Below, one piece after another: positions 42,995 through 52,633 of a DNA stretch of 64,000 bases. How positions within the stretch are numbered: position 1 is the first letter of the stretch; every line of letters begins with the position of its first letter. The stretch is from contig JAJZEB010000002.1 in assembly GCA_021805805.1 (NCBI GenBank), positions 19,902-83,901 on the forward strand, in the 5' to 3' direction. Under the pieces are notes generated by a model. The model ran no database searches. It was not told the DNA's origin and saw only the letters and a list, made by a program, of their open reading frames with translations. The position numbers and the translations under genes are program-made. Source of the DNA: Pseudomonadota bacterium. GTDB lineage: Bacteria > Pseudomonadota > Gammaproteobacteria > Burkholderiales > Burkholderiaceae_C.

Positions 42995-43468
42995 ATGCTT
43001 GCCAGTTGCACTGTGCGCATCGAGCTGCGCTGCCGCGCCGATGCGGCGTACGACCTGACGTTCGACACCGCGCGCTTCCCTGCGCTTTTTCAGGGCTTCG
43101 GCCTGGTGCCGCCGATCCGAGCGATCCATTCCCGCGGCAAGTGGCTGCGCCACGTCGAGGTGCGCGGCGGTGCGTTCGACGAATGGGTCACGTCGGCGCG
43201 GCGGCCGCTGCCGGGTCCCGGCTGGCACGCGTATCTGTTGCGCGATCTCGCCCCTCCGCTGCGCTGGCTGGTGCGCAGCGCCGACGCCTGCTGGACGTTC
43301 ACGCCGCTGACCGACGGCTGCCGGGTGAGCTGGCGCTATGCGTTCGCGCCGCGCGGGCGCTGGGCGGCTGCGCTGGTTGCCGCGCTGCTGCAGACACAGA
43401 TGCGCCCGGCGATGCGGCGCTGCCTGCTCGCGCTCGAGCTCGAGGCCGCGCGGCATCCGCCATTCTGA
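42995..43468 (+). CDS. SRPBCC-fold (polyketide cyclase/coenzyme Q-binding-like) protein
   Basis: VRIELRCRADAAYDLTFDTARFPALFQGFGLVPPIRAI...FTPLTDGCRVSWRYAF. Confidence 0.6.
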   Translation: MLASCTVRIELRCRADAAYDLTFDTARFPALFQGFGLVPPIRAIHSRGKWLRHVEVRGGAFDEWVTSARRPLPGPGWHAYLLRDLAPPLRWLVRSADACWTFTPLTDGCRVSWRYAFAPRGRWAAALVAALLQTQMRPAMRRCLLALELEAARHPPF

Positions 43469-43479
43469 AGCACTGCCCG

Positions 43480-44310
43480 ATGGAAAATGAGATCCTGCTC
43501 GGCCTGGCGCCGCTGTTCCTCGGCTTCATCGCGCTGGAAGCGTGGTACCTGCGCCGCAGGCGAGTGCGCAGCTACAGCTGGGCCGATGTGGTCTCCAACG
43601 CGACCCTGGCACTGATGCAGCAGGCCGGTGCGCTGCTCGTCGCGGCGCCGCTGCTTTGGCTGATGCAGCGCGTGCATGCCCATCGCCTGTTCGATTTTCC
43701 ACCCGGCTGGGCCAGCATTGCGCTGCTGGTGGTCGCACAAGACCTGGCGTACTACTGGCAGCACCGGGCGAACCACCGCATCCGCTGGATGTGGGCGTCG
43801 CACGTGACGCACCATTCGTCGCCAAGACTGAACCTGTCGACAGCATTCCGCCAGAGCCTGACCTATCCGTTGTCGGGCGTGTGGCTGTTCAGCCTGCCGC
43901 TGGTCTGGCTGGGATTCACTCCGGCCCAGGTCATCACCATGGGGGCACTGAACCTGGCGTACCAGTTCTTCGTCCACACCGAGGTCGTCGGCAAGCTCGG
44001 CTGGCTCGAGTCGGTGATGAACACACCGTCGCACCACCGCGTGCATCATGCCTGCAATGCCGGTTATCTGGACCGCAACTACGCTGGCATCTTCATCGTC
44101 TGGGACCGGTTGTTCGGAACGTTCGTTCCCGAGCGCGAGCCATGCGCCTACGGTCTCGTACACCCGATCGTCACCCACGATCCGCTGACACTGACGTTCC
44201 ATGAATGGCGCGCGATGCTGCGCGACGCCGCGCGCGCCGACGGGTTCGCGGCACGCGCGTGGCAGCTCGTCGGACCGCCCGAACACGCATTGCATAGCCC
44301 CCGGCGTTGA
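43480..44310 (+). CDS. Sterol desaturase/fatty acid hydroxylase superfamily protein
   Basis: Histidine boxes HRANH, HVTHHS, HTEVVG, HHRVHHACN; multiple TM helices. Confidence 0.92.
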   Translation: MENEILLGLAPLFLGFIALEAWYLRRRRVRSYSWADVVSNATLALMQQAGALLVAAPLLWLMQRVHAHRLFDFPPGWASIALLVVAQDLAYYWQHRANHRIRWMWASHVTHHSSPRLNLSTAFRQSLTYPLSGVWLFSLPLVWLGFTPAQVITMGALNLAYQFFVHTEVVGKLGWLESVMNTPSHHRVHHACNAGYLDRNYAGIFIVWDRLFGTFVPEREPCAYGLVHPIVTHDPLTLTFHEWRAMLRDAARADGFAARAWQLVGPPEHALHSPRR

Positions 44311-44366
44311 CGGCGCTGGCGCGCGCGGTAGAGTTGCGCTTGTCACATCCGCCAGTCCAAAACCCG

Positions 44367-47126
44367 ATGCCGTCATCGCCCCCGCCTCCGGATCCCGCAC
44401 CGACGCGCAGGCGGCCGCCGTACGCCGCGCTGGTCGCGCTCGTTCTGGTCGCGCTCGACGCGTGGCTCGCGCGCTGGCTGCGCGCTCCGGCGTGGAGGCT
44501 GCCGCTGGACGCCGCGCTGCTCGGCGGCGTCGTCGTCGCTTGGCGCGTGTTCGGGCGCCCGAACACCGACGCGCCAGCCGCGGCCGCCGCCGCGGCGGCC
44601 GACGATGCGCAGCGCGACGCACTCACCGACCTGTTGCGCCGCGAAGCGTTCGAGTCCGCGCTGGCAGGACGTGGCGCGCAGTTGCCGGACGGCAGCCAGC
44701 TGGCCGTCATGGTGCTCGACCTGTACCAGTTCGGCGCCTTCAACCAGCGCTGGGGTCGCGACGTCGCCGATCGCCTGTTGCAACAACTCGCTGCGCGGCT
44801 CGCCGGGCTGGCCGGCCAACCACTGCTCGCACGCGTGGGCGCCGATGCCTTCGCGCTGGCCTTCGACCCGATCAAGCTCGACGTGGTCGAAGCGCGCATG
44901 GCCCAGGTCCTGGGCACGCTGCGCGCGCCTTTCGACCTGGCCGATGGCAAGCGCGTGCAAGTCACCGCAGCGCTTGGTTGCGCACTCTATCCGGCCGACA
45001 CCGCACAGGTCGCCGCGCTGCTCGGGCTTGCCGAGGCCGCGCTGTTCAACCGGGCGCAGCGGCTGCTGGGCGACGTCACCACCGATCTCGACCCGTATGG
45101 CGAACTCAGCGCCGAGCTGCTGGGCTGGGCGAGTCGCTTCCTGCGCCGGCGCGGCGCGCATCTGGTCGAGGCCTTCTATCGCCACCTCAACGCCGACGCA
45201 TCGAGCGCACGGCTGCTGGGGCTGCTTGACGCCGACGCGCTGCGGCACCTGCACGGCAAGCAGGAGAGCTACCTGCTGCGCCTGCTCGACTCCGGACTCG
45301 ATCAGGCGCGACACGCCAGGCAGGCCACCCATCTGGGTCATCTGCACGCGATGCTCGGAGTTCCCGCACGCGCTCTGGTGTCCGCGATCGGCTGGTACCA
45401 GGAAGCGCTGACCGATCTTTGCCAGCGCATTCCCGGGCGCCTGAGCCAGCGCCAGCTGCTGCTGCGCACCATCAACCGGCGCCTGGAAATCGAGCGGACG
45501 CTGCAGACCGAGGCCGCGCAGGCTCTGCAGCTCGACCTGCAAAAGCAGCTGCAACAGCTCACCGGCGCCCTGCACGGCGTGCAGCGCTGGACCGAGGCGC
45601 TGGACGCGACGCTGGACATGCTGCGGGCCTGGCCTTTCGTCGGCTTCTGCGCAGTCTATGCGCAGGACGCGCATGGGCGCTTTCTGCTCGAGGCGCAGAC
45701 CACCGGCTACGACGCTTTCGCGCAGGCGCTGCACGCGCTCGGCGGTGATGCCATGCTGCTGCCGATGCTGCAGCGCTGCTGGGCCAGCGGCCGGCTGGAG
45801 ACCCTGTCCAGCCTGGCACCGTTGCAGACGTCGGCACCGAAGCTGGCGCTGGCGCTGGAACGCGTCGGCCAGCGCAGCGTGGCGGCGGTTCCGATCGTCG
45901 ACGGTCAGGCGCGGATCCAGGCCGTGATCGTGCTGCATGGAAGGCTGCCGAACCAGTTCGATACCCCATGGATGAACGATCTGCTGCTGAATCTCCGCCA
46001 GGCGCTTTCGCAGGCGCTGCAGACGATGCGGCTGGCTGCGGCGTCGCGGGTCAGCGCCAGTGACCGCGCGTTGTGGCGCAACCGTCTGTTCCACGGTGGT
46101 CTGACGATGTACCTGCAGCCGATCGTGCAGCTTCCAGGCCGGCGCTGCGGCAAGGTCGAGACCCTGGCCCGGCTGCGGCTCGCGGACGGCCGCATCGTGA
46201 CGCCGGGGCAATTCCTGCCTGTGCTCAGCGACCAGGAGCTGAACCGGCTGTTCATCGAAGGTCTCGATCAATCGCTCGATCAGCTCGAACAGCTGCAGCG
46301 CGACGACATCGAGCTGGATCTGTCGTTCAACCTGCCACCGGTGACCTTGCGCCACGCCGACTGCATGCAGTGGGTCCGCGCCGCGCTGGCGCGGCGCCAC
46401 ATCGCGCCGCAGCGCGTGACCTTCGAGTTGCTCGAAAACGAAGACATCGCCGACCAGGCTGCCTACAGCCACGCCATTCTCGAGCTGCACGCGCTCGGCG
46501 TGCAGCTGGCGATGGACGATCTGGGCTCGGGCTACAGCAGCCTGTTGCGGCTGCGCACGCTTCCTTTCGATCTGGTGAAAATCGATCAGGGTCTGATGCA
46601 CGCCGCCGAACGCTCGCCGCAGCGCGCCATCGCCTTGGTCGGCGCACTGGTGCGGCTCGCCCGCGGACTCGACCTGCGGGTCGCGATCGAGGGCCTGGAA
46701 AGCGACGAACTGCTCGAAATGGCCGAAGTACTCGGCGCGGAACTCGCTCAGGGCTACGCGTTGGCACGCCCGATGCCGCTGGGCGAACTCGCAGCCTGGC
46801 TCGGTGCCCAGGGCCAGGCGCATGCCAGGCCACGCGCGGTGACCACCCGCATGGGCGCGCTGGCCGCGCACTGGCTGTGGGAGCAGGACGATCACGACGC
46901 TGCGGCGCCGGACCCCGAGCGCGCGCATCTGCGCTGCGCGGTCGGCCAGTTCCTCGCGCTGCACGAGCTGCAGGATGGCCGCCTGGCCGAGCAGCACGCC
47001 GAGCTGCACCGACTCGCGCGCGCCGAAGGGGTGCACGGCGCGGCCTACCTGCAAGTGCGCGACGCCTTCTACACCGGAATGGCCGCGCTGCAGCCCGAAA
47101 CGACAGACGCATTGCTGCCGAGTTGA
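44367..47126 (+). CDS. Cyclic-di-GMP protein: two N-terminal TM segments, degenerate GGDEF, globin-coupled-sensor domain, GAF-like domain, EAL domain, extra C-terminal region
   Basis: GADAF in place of GGDEF; globin-like AFYRHL...LRHLHGKQESYLLRLL...LGHLHAMLGVPARAL; EAL residues VETLARL, DLSFNLP, LLENEDI, MDDLGSGYSSL, VKIDQGLM, AIEGLE, AQGYALARPM. Confidence 0.88.
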   Translation: MPSSPPPPDPAPTRRRPPYAALVALVLVALDAWLARWLRAPAWRLPLDAALLGGVVVAWRVFGRPNTDAPAAAAAAAADDAQRDALTDLLRREAFESALAGRGAQLPDGSQLAVMVLDLYQFGAFNQRWGRDVADRLLQQLAARLAGLAGQPLLARVGADAFALAFDPIKLDVVEARMAQVLGTLRAPFDLADGKRVQVTAALGCALYPADTAQVAALLGLAEAALFNRAQRLLGDVTTDLDPYGELSAELLGWASRFLRRRGAHLVEAFYRHLNADASSARLLGLLDADALRHLHGKQESYLLRLLDSGLDQARHARQATHLGHLHAMLGVPARALVSAIGWYQEALTDLCQRIPGRLSQRQLLLRTINRRLEIERTLQTEAAQALQLDLQKQLQQLTGALHGVQRWTEALDATLDMLRAWPFVGFCAVYAQDAHGRFLLEAQTTGYDAFAQALHALGGDAMLLPMLQRCWASGRLETLSSLAPLQTSAPKLALALERVGQRSVAAVPIVDGQARIQAVIVLHGRLPNQFDTPWMNDLLLNLRQALSQALQTMRLAAASRVSASDRALWRNRLFHGGLTMYLQPIVQLPGRRCGKVETLARLRLADGRIVTPGQFLPVLSDQELNRLFIEGLDQSLDQLEQLQRDDIELDLSFNLPPVTLRHADCMQWVRAALARRHIAPQRVTFELLENEDIADQAAYSHAILELHALGVQLAMDDLGSGYSSLLRLRTLPFDLVKIDQGLMHAAERSPQRAIALVGALVRLARGLDLRVAIEGLESDELLEMAEVLGAELAQGYALARPMPLGELAAWLGAQGQAHARPRAVTTRMGALAAHWLWEQDDHDAAAPDPERAHLRCAVGQFLALHELQDGRLAEQHAELHRLARAEGVHGAAYLQVRDAFYTGMAALQPETTDALLPS

Positions 47127-47273
47127 CAGGCAACCTGCGACAATGACGGGTTGCGCAGGCTCGGGGCGGACCCGATGCCGCAATCGCGAGCTGTGCGCTA
47201 TGGTTTGACCAGCTTTCGCCATGCCGCTGCGGCTGCGTGCGTCCCTGTGTTTGAACATTCCTGTCCGACGACC

Positions 47274-48755
47274 ATGAACGACCCGATTGCACCCGACGCC
47301 GCGCGCCAGGCCGAAGTGCTCGCCGCGTTGTCCGAGGTGCTGCCCGCATCGTGCCTGTTGTGGCAGCGCGAGGACGTCACGCCGTACGAATGCGACGGCT
47401 TGGCCGCGTACCGCCGCCGCCCTCTGCTGGTGGCGCTTCCGGAAACCGAGGCGCAGGTCGCCGCGGTGTTGCGCGTTTGCCACCACCTGGGCGTGCCGGT
47501 GGTCGCGCGCGGGGCCGGGACCGGACTGTCGGGAGGCGCTCTGCCGGCCACCGACGGCGTCCTGCTGGGGCTGGCACGCTTCAACCGCATCAAGCACATC
47601 GATCCGCTGGCGCGCACCGCGACCGTCGAATGCGGCGTCCGCAACCTGGCGATCTCCGAAGCCGCGGCGCGCCACGGGCTGTATTACGCGCCGGATCCGT
47701 CGAGCCAGATCGCCTGCACCATCGGCGGCAACGTGGCCGAGAACTCGGGCGGAGTGCATTGCCTGAAATACGGCCTGACCGTGCACAACGTGCTGCAGGT
47801 GCGCGGCTATACGGTCGAAGGCGAGGCGATCACATTGGGCAGCCTGGCCGGCGACTGCGCAGGCCCGGATCTGCTCGCGGCCGTGATCGGCAGCGAAGGC
47901 ATGCTGGTGGTGGTCACCGAGGTCACGGTACGGCTGATCCCCAAGCCGCAGCTGGCGCGCTGCATCATGGCCAGTTTCGACGATCTCAGGCGAGCAGGCA
48001 ATGCTGTCGCCAGCTTGATTGCGGCAGGAATCATTCCGGCCGGGCTCGAAATGATGGACAAGCCGATGACCGCGGCAGTCGAGGACTTCGTGCACGCCGG
48101 CTACGACCTCGACGCCGAGGCCATCCTGCTGTGCGAGTCGGATGGAACGCCCGAGGAGGTCGGCGAGGAAATCGACCGCATGCGCGCGGTGCTGGAGCAA
48201 TGCGGCGCGACCGCGATGCGCGTCAGCAGCGACGAGGCCGAGCGGCTGCGTTTCTGGAGCGGGCGCAAGAACGCCTTTCCTGCCAGCGGGCGCATTTCAG
48301 CCGACTACTACTGCATGGACGGAACCATTCCACGCCGCCGCGTCGCCGACATGCTGCTGGCGATCCAGGAGATGGAACGCGAATTCGGCCTGCGCTGCGT
48401 CAACGTCTTCCACGCCGGAGACGGCAACCTGCACCCGCTGATCCTGTTCGACGCCAACAAACCCGGCGAACTGGAGCGGGCCGAATCGTTCGGCGCGAAA
48501 ATTCTCGAAGCGTGCGTCGAAATGGGCGGGTCGATCACCGGCGAGCACGGCGTGGGCCTCGAGAAGATCAATTCGATGTGCGTTCAGTTCAGCCCGACCG
48601 AGCTCGAACAATTCCGTGCGCTGCGCCGTGCTTTCGACCCTGCGGAGAAACTCAATCCGGGCAAGAACATTCCGACCCAGGCGCGTTGTGCCGAATACGG
48701 CAAGATGCACGTGCGCGGCGGCCGGCTGCCGTTCCCCGATCTGCCCCGCTTCTGA
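47274..48755 (+). CDS. glcD: Glycolate oxidase subunit GlcD
   Basis: GVPVVARGAGTGLSGGALPATDGVLLGLARFNRI...NVAENSGGVHCLKYGLTVHNVL...GSITGEHGVGLEKI. Confidence 0.94.
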   Translation: MNDPIAPDAARQAEVLAALSEVLPASCLLWQREDVTPYECDGLAAYRRRPLLVALPETEAQVAAVLRVCHHLGVPVVARGAGTGLSGGALPATDGVLLGLARFNRIKHIDPLARTATVECGVRNLAISEAAARHGLYYAPDPSSQIACTIGGNVAENSGGVHCLKYGLTVHNVLQVRGYTVEGEAITLGSLAGDCAGPDLLAAVIGSEGMLVVVTEVTVRLIPKPQLARCIMASFDDLRRAGNAVASLIAAGIIPAGLEMMDKPMTAAVEDFVHAGYDLDAEAILLCESDGTPEEVGEEIDRMRAVLEQCGATAMRVSSDEAERLRFWSGRKNAFPASGRISADYYCMDGTIPRRRVADMLLAIQEMEREFGLRCVNVFHAGDGNLHPLILFDANKPGELERAESFGAKILEACVEMGGSITGEHGVGLEKINSMCVQFSPTELEQFRALRRAFDPAEKLNPGKNIPTQARCAEYGKMHVRGGRLPFPDLPRF

Positions 48756-48789
48756 GCGCGCCGCGCGCTCCCGACCTGCGAACATCGTC

Positions 48790-49905
48790 GTGAACTCCAA
48801 CGCAATCCTCACCGCGCTGCAAGAACAGGTACGCGCAGCCGCCGCCGACGGCGCCCGGCTGCATGTGCGCGCCGGCGGCAGCAAGATCTGGCTGGCGCCG
48901 ACGGCGCAAGGCGACGCCCTCGATCTGCGCCCGCTGCGCGGAATCCTCAGCTACGAGCCGACCGAACTGTTCGTCAGCGCGCGCGCCGGAACGCCGCTGG
49001 CCGAGCTCGAGGCGGCGCTGGCCGAGCACGGCCAGTGCCTGCCCTTCGACCCGCCACGCTTCGCCCGTGACGGCGTGCAGGCCACGGTCGGCGGCATGGT
49101 CGCCGCCGGGCTGTCCGGGCCGGGTCGCCTGGGAGCCGGCGCAGTGCGCGACTACGTGCTTGGCGCCTCGCTGCTGAACGGCCGCGGAGAGCTGCTCGCA
49201 TTCGGCGGCCAGGTGATGAAGAACGTCGCGGGTTTCGACGTCTCGCGCCTGCTGGTGGGTTCGCTGGGCTCGTTGGGCGCGATTGTCGAGGTCACGCTGA
49301 AGGTCGTTCCGCAAGCGCCTGCCGAGGCCACGCTGCGTTTCGAGATGAGCAAGGAACGCGCCATCGAACAGGTCAACGCCTGGTGCGCGCAGCCGCTGCC
49401 GATCTCGGCCAGCGCTTGGTGGCGCGACGACGACGGCCGCCAGTTGCTGCAGCTGCGGCTGCGCGGCGCGCGCGCCGCGGTCGAAGCCGCGGTGCAGCGG
49501 CTGGGCGGCGAGCGCTTGCCCGACACGCAAGCCGACACGTTCTGGCAACAGTTGCGTGAGCAGACGCATCCGTGGTTCGCGCCGACCTGGGCCCAGCCCG
49601 GCGCTGCCGGCGAGGCGCTGTGGCGTCTGGTCGTGCCGCCGACCACCCCGCCGTTGAAGCTGCAGGGCGAGCTGCTGGTCGAATGGGGCGGAACCCAGCG
49701 CTGGTTGAAGACCGCGCTGCCCGCTGCGGTGATGCGCGAAGCCGCAGCCGCGGCCGGCGGTCAAGCCATCCGCGTGCGCGGCGGCGACCTGTCGGCTCCG
49801 GTACTGCCGCCGCCGTCCCCGGTACTCGAACGGCTGCATGCCCGCGTCAAGCAGGCCTTCGACCCGAGCGGAATATACCCCCAGCTGTTCGCCAGCCACC
49901 ACTGA
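48790..49905 (+). CDS. glcE: Glycolate oxidase FAD-binding subunit GlcE
   Basis: LSYEPTELFVSARAGTPLAELEAALAEHGQCLPFDPPRF...[49 protein letters not shown]. Confidence 0.94.
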   Translation: MNSNAILTALQEQVRAAAADGARLHVRAGGSKIWLAPTAQGDALDLRPLRGILSYEPTELFVSARAGTPLAELEAALAEHGQCLPFDPPRFARDGVQATVGGMVAAGLSGPGRLGAGAVRDYVLGASLLNGRGELLAFGGQVMKNVAGFDVSRLLVGSLGSLGAIVEVTLKVVPQAPAEATLRFEMSKERAIEQVNAWCAQPLPISASAWWRDDDGRQLLQLRLRGARAAVEAAVQRLGGERLPDTQADTFWQQLREQTHPWFAPTWAQPGAAGEALWRLVVPPTTPPLKLQGELLVEWGGTQRWLKTALPAAVMREAAAAAGGQAIRVRGGDLSAPVLPPPSPVLERLHARVKQAFDPSGIYPQLFASHH

Positions 49906-49921
49906 AAAAGAAAAAGCGCGC

Positions 49922-51142
49922 ATGGAAACCCGTCTGACCCCCGAGTTCGCGGCCAGCGCCGACGGGCGCATCGCCGAGTCGATCCTGCGCGCTTGCGTGC
50001 ACTGCGGCTTCTGCACCGCGACCTGCCCGACCTACCAGCTGCTCGGCGACGAGCTCGACGGCCCGCGCGGGCGCATCTACCAGATCAAGCAGGTGCTCGA
50101 GGGCGCGCCGCCGACGCGCAGCACCCAGCTGCACCTGGACCGCTGCCTGACCTGCCGCAGCTGCGAGACCACGTGCCCCTCGGGCGTGCGCTATGGCCAG
50201 CTGGTCGACATCGGCCGCCGCGTGGTCGAGGCCCGGGTGCCGCGCCCGCTGGGCCAGCGCGCCCAGCGCTGGCTGTTGCGCGAGGGCCTGTCGTCGCCGC
50301 TGTTCGGACCGCTGCTGCGGCTCGGGCGCGCGCTGCGCGCGCTGGCCCCGGCGTCGCTGCAGGACAAGCTCGCCCCGGTGCGCCCGGCCGGCGCCTGGCC
50401 ACGGCGCAGCCACGCGCGCCGCGTGCTGATGCTGGCCGGCTGCGTGCAGCCTGCCATGGCGCCGAACATCAACGCCGCCACCGCGCGCGTGCTCGACGCG
50501 CTGGGCATCGAAGTCGTCGTGCCCGAAGGCGCGGGCTGCTGCGGCGCGATCCGCCAGCACCTGTCCGACCACGCCGGCGCGCTGGCCGACATGCGCCGCA
50601 ATGTCGATGCCTGGTGGCCGCTGATCGCCGACGGCAGCGTCGAGGCCATCGTCGTCAACGCCTCGGGTTGCGGCGTGCAGGTCAAGGACTACGGGCGCGA
50701 GCTTGCCGGCGACGCCGCTTACGCCGAGCGCGCGGCGCGCGTCGCGGAACTGGTGCGCGATCCGATCGAGCTCATCGACGCCGCACGACTGGCCGCGCTG
50801 GCGCCGCGCCTGCCGGTGCAGCGCGTGGCCTGGCACGGTCCCTGCACGCTGCAGCACGGATTGCGCCTGGGCGGGCGCGTCGAATCGCTGCTCGGCGCGC
50901 TCGGCGTCGACGTACGACTGCCGGCCGAAGCCCATCTGTGCTGTGGCTCGGCAGGAACGTACTCGGTGCTGCAGGAAGCGCTTTCCAAGCAACTGCGCGA
51001 GCGCAAGCTGAAGAACCTGACCGCCGACGCGCCGCAGCGCGTGCTGTCGGCCAACATCGGCTGCATCCAGCACCTGCAGGCCGGCACCACGATGCCGGTG
51101 CAGCACTGGCTCGAATACGTCGACGAAGCGCTGCACGGCTGA
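49922..51142 (+). CDS. glcF: Glycolate oxidase iron-sulfur subunit GlcF
   Basis: ILRACVHCGFCTATCPTYQLLGDELDGPRGRIYQIKQVLEG...LDRCLTCRSCETTCPSGV; C-terminal CCG domains. Confidence 0.96.
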   Translation: METRLTPEFAASADGRIAESILRACVHCGFCTATCPTYQLLGDELDGPRGRIYQIKQVLEGAPPTRSTQLHLDRCLTCRSCETTCPSGVRYGQLVDIGRRVVEARVPRPLGQRAQRWLLREGLSSPLFGPLLRLGRALRALAPASLQDKLAPVRPAGAWPRRSHARRVLMLAGCVQPAMAPNINAATARVLDALGIEVVVPEGAGCCGAIRQHLSDHAGALADMRRNVDAWWPLIADGSVEAIVVNASGCGVQVKDYGRELAGDAAYAERAARVAELVRDPIELIDAARLAALAPRLPVQRVAWHGPCTLQHGLRLGGRVESLLGALGVDVRLPAEAHLCCGSAGTYSVLQEALSKQLRERKLKNLTADAPQRVLSANIGCIQHLQAGTTMPVQHWLEYVDEALHG

Positions 51143-51157
51143 CGCGCCGCGCGCGCC

Positions 51158-51682
51158 TCAGCCGGCCGGATTGTCCAGCGCCATCTCGATGTCGGCGCGC
51201 AGCGCGTCCGGCTGCGTCTGCGGCGCGTAGCGCCGGATCACCTGACCGTCGCGGCCGACCAGGAACTTGGTGAAGTTCCACTTGATCGCTTCGGTGCCGA
51301 GCACTCCGCTGGCCTCGTCTTTCAACCAGCGCCACAGCGGATCGGTATGCGCTCCGTTGACATGGATCTTCGCCATGATCGGGAATTCAACACCGTATTG
51401 GACGCTGCAGAAACGCACGATGGCGTCCTCGCTGCCGGGTTCCTGGGCTCCGAACTGATTGCATGGAAACGCCAGCACGACAAAACCGCGGTCGCGGTAG
51501 GCATGAAACAGCGCCTGCAGCCCCGCGTACTGCGGCGTGAAGCCGCATGCGCTGGCGGTGTTGACGATCAACAGGACCTGGCCGCGCCATTGCGCCAGGT
51601 CGCGCGTCTGCCCTGCGGCATCGCGGACGCTGAAGTCGTACACCGAGCGCGCCGGGCCGTTCCGGTCCGCGTTTGTCGTCAT
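51158..51682 (-). CDS. Glutathione peroxidase (cysteine type)
   Basis: LLIVNTASACGFTPQYAGLQALF...VLAFPCNQFGAQEPG...IKWNFTKFLVGRDG. Confidence 0.94.
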   Translation of the reverse strand: MTTNADRNGPARSVYDFSVRDAAGQTRDLAQWRGQVLLIVNTASACGFTPQYAGLQALFHAYRDRGFVVLAFPCNQFGAQEPGSEDAIVRFCSVQYGVEFPIMAKIHVNGAHTDPLWRWLKDEASGVLGTEAIKWNFTKFLVGRDGQVIRRYAPQTQPDALRADIEMALDNPAG

Positions 51683-51802
51683 CGCCGTGCCCTCCGCGCG
51701 CCACGCGCGCCCTGCATGCCGAAACCACCGCACCAGCGATCGCGCCATGACGGTCGCGGGGTGCGCACAAGGCTACCATCGAAACCACAGCGTGCGCGCG
51801 CA

Positions 51803-52618
51803 TCACCGCGCAGCGCCCGCCGCGTCCAGCAAGGTGCCGACTCCGTCACGCAATGTGGCCGCCGACATTTCTCCGACGTACATGCGCTGCAGGGTTCCAT
51901 CGGCGTTGAAGAACAGCGTCGTCGGCAAGCCGGGCGAGCGATAGCGCGCGGCCAGCTCGCCGTGCGGGTCGATCGCCAGCAGCGGCGGCTGCAATCCGGC
52001 CGCGCGCAGGTAGGCCTGCACCCGGGGCGCCGGCTCGCGCTGGTCGACGAGCACGATGTGCACGCCGCGCATCTGTCGCGCCGCATCGACCAGCATCGGC
52101 AGCTCGCGCCTGCACGGCGGGCACCAGGTCGCCCACAGATTGATCACCAGCGGTGTGCCGCGCAGCGACTGCAGCCGCAGCGGCGTGCCTGCCGGAGAGG
52201 GCAGAACCCACGCCGGCAGCGGCGGCCCCGGCGGGGTTGCGAGCCGCACCATGGCCTGGCCGCACAACACCAGCAGCGCACCGGCGCCTGCCGCGGCAGG
52301 CAGGCTGCGGCGCAATCCCGCACGGCGCCAGACGAGCAACGCCACGCCCAGCGCGCCGACAGCCCAGGCCACACCCGCGTCGAAGCCGCGATCGCGCACG
52401 TCGAGCATCGCCCCGATCGTCGCGTAATCGGCGCGATGCTGCAGCACGAAGCCGGCGCGCGAAGCCAGCAGCGCCAGCAGCAGCAGCCACAGCAGCGACG
52501 GGCGCGCGTCGCCGGCGCCGCGCGCCCGCGCCAGTGCTGCGACCGCTTCGGCCAGCGCGTAGCCCAGCGCCAGCAGCAATGGCGTCCATGGCAGAAGCAA
52601 GGGGCCCAGGCGCAGCAT
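51803..52618 (-). CDS. TlpA-like thioredoxin domain protein with N-terminal multi-TM (possibly degenerate Lgt-like) domain
   Basis: C-terminal LVINLWATWCPPCRRELPML; N-terminal hydrophobic helices with SRAGFVLQHRADYATIGAMLDVRDRGFDAGVAW. Confidence 0.85.
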   Translation of the reverse strand: MLRLGPLLLPWTPLLLALGYALAEAVAALARARGAGDARPSLLWLLLLALLASRAGFVLQHRADYATIGAMLDVRDRGFDAGVAWAVGALGVALLVWRRAGLRRSLPAAAGAGALLVLCGQAMVRLATPPGPPLPAWVLPSPAGTPLRLQSLRGTPLVINLWATWCPPCRRELPMLVDAARQMRGVHIVLVDQREPAPRVQAYLRAAGLQPPLLAIDPHGELAARYRSPGLPTTLFFNADGTLQRMYVGEMSAATLRDGVGTLLDAAGAAR

Positions 52619-52633
52619 CGGTGCAGGACGCGC

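Noticed and set aside
44367-47126. Active diguanylate cyclase annotation
   Set aside because: GGDEF signature is degenerate (GADAF), so cyclase activity is not supported from sequence
44373-48200. 1275-aa minus-strand ORF
   Set aside because: Antisense to the globin/EAL gene and glcD; composition is a high-GC antisense shadow, no domain
51158-51682. Selenocysteine glutathione peroxidase
   Set aside because: Active-site residue is encoded as Cys (ASACGFT), no in-frame UGA
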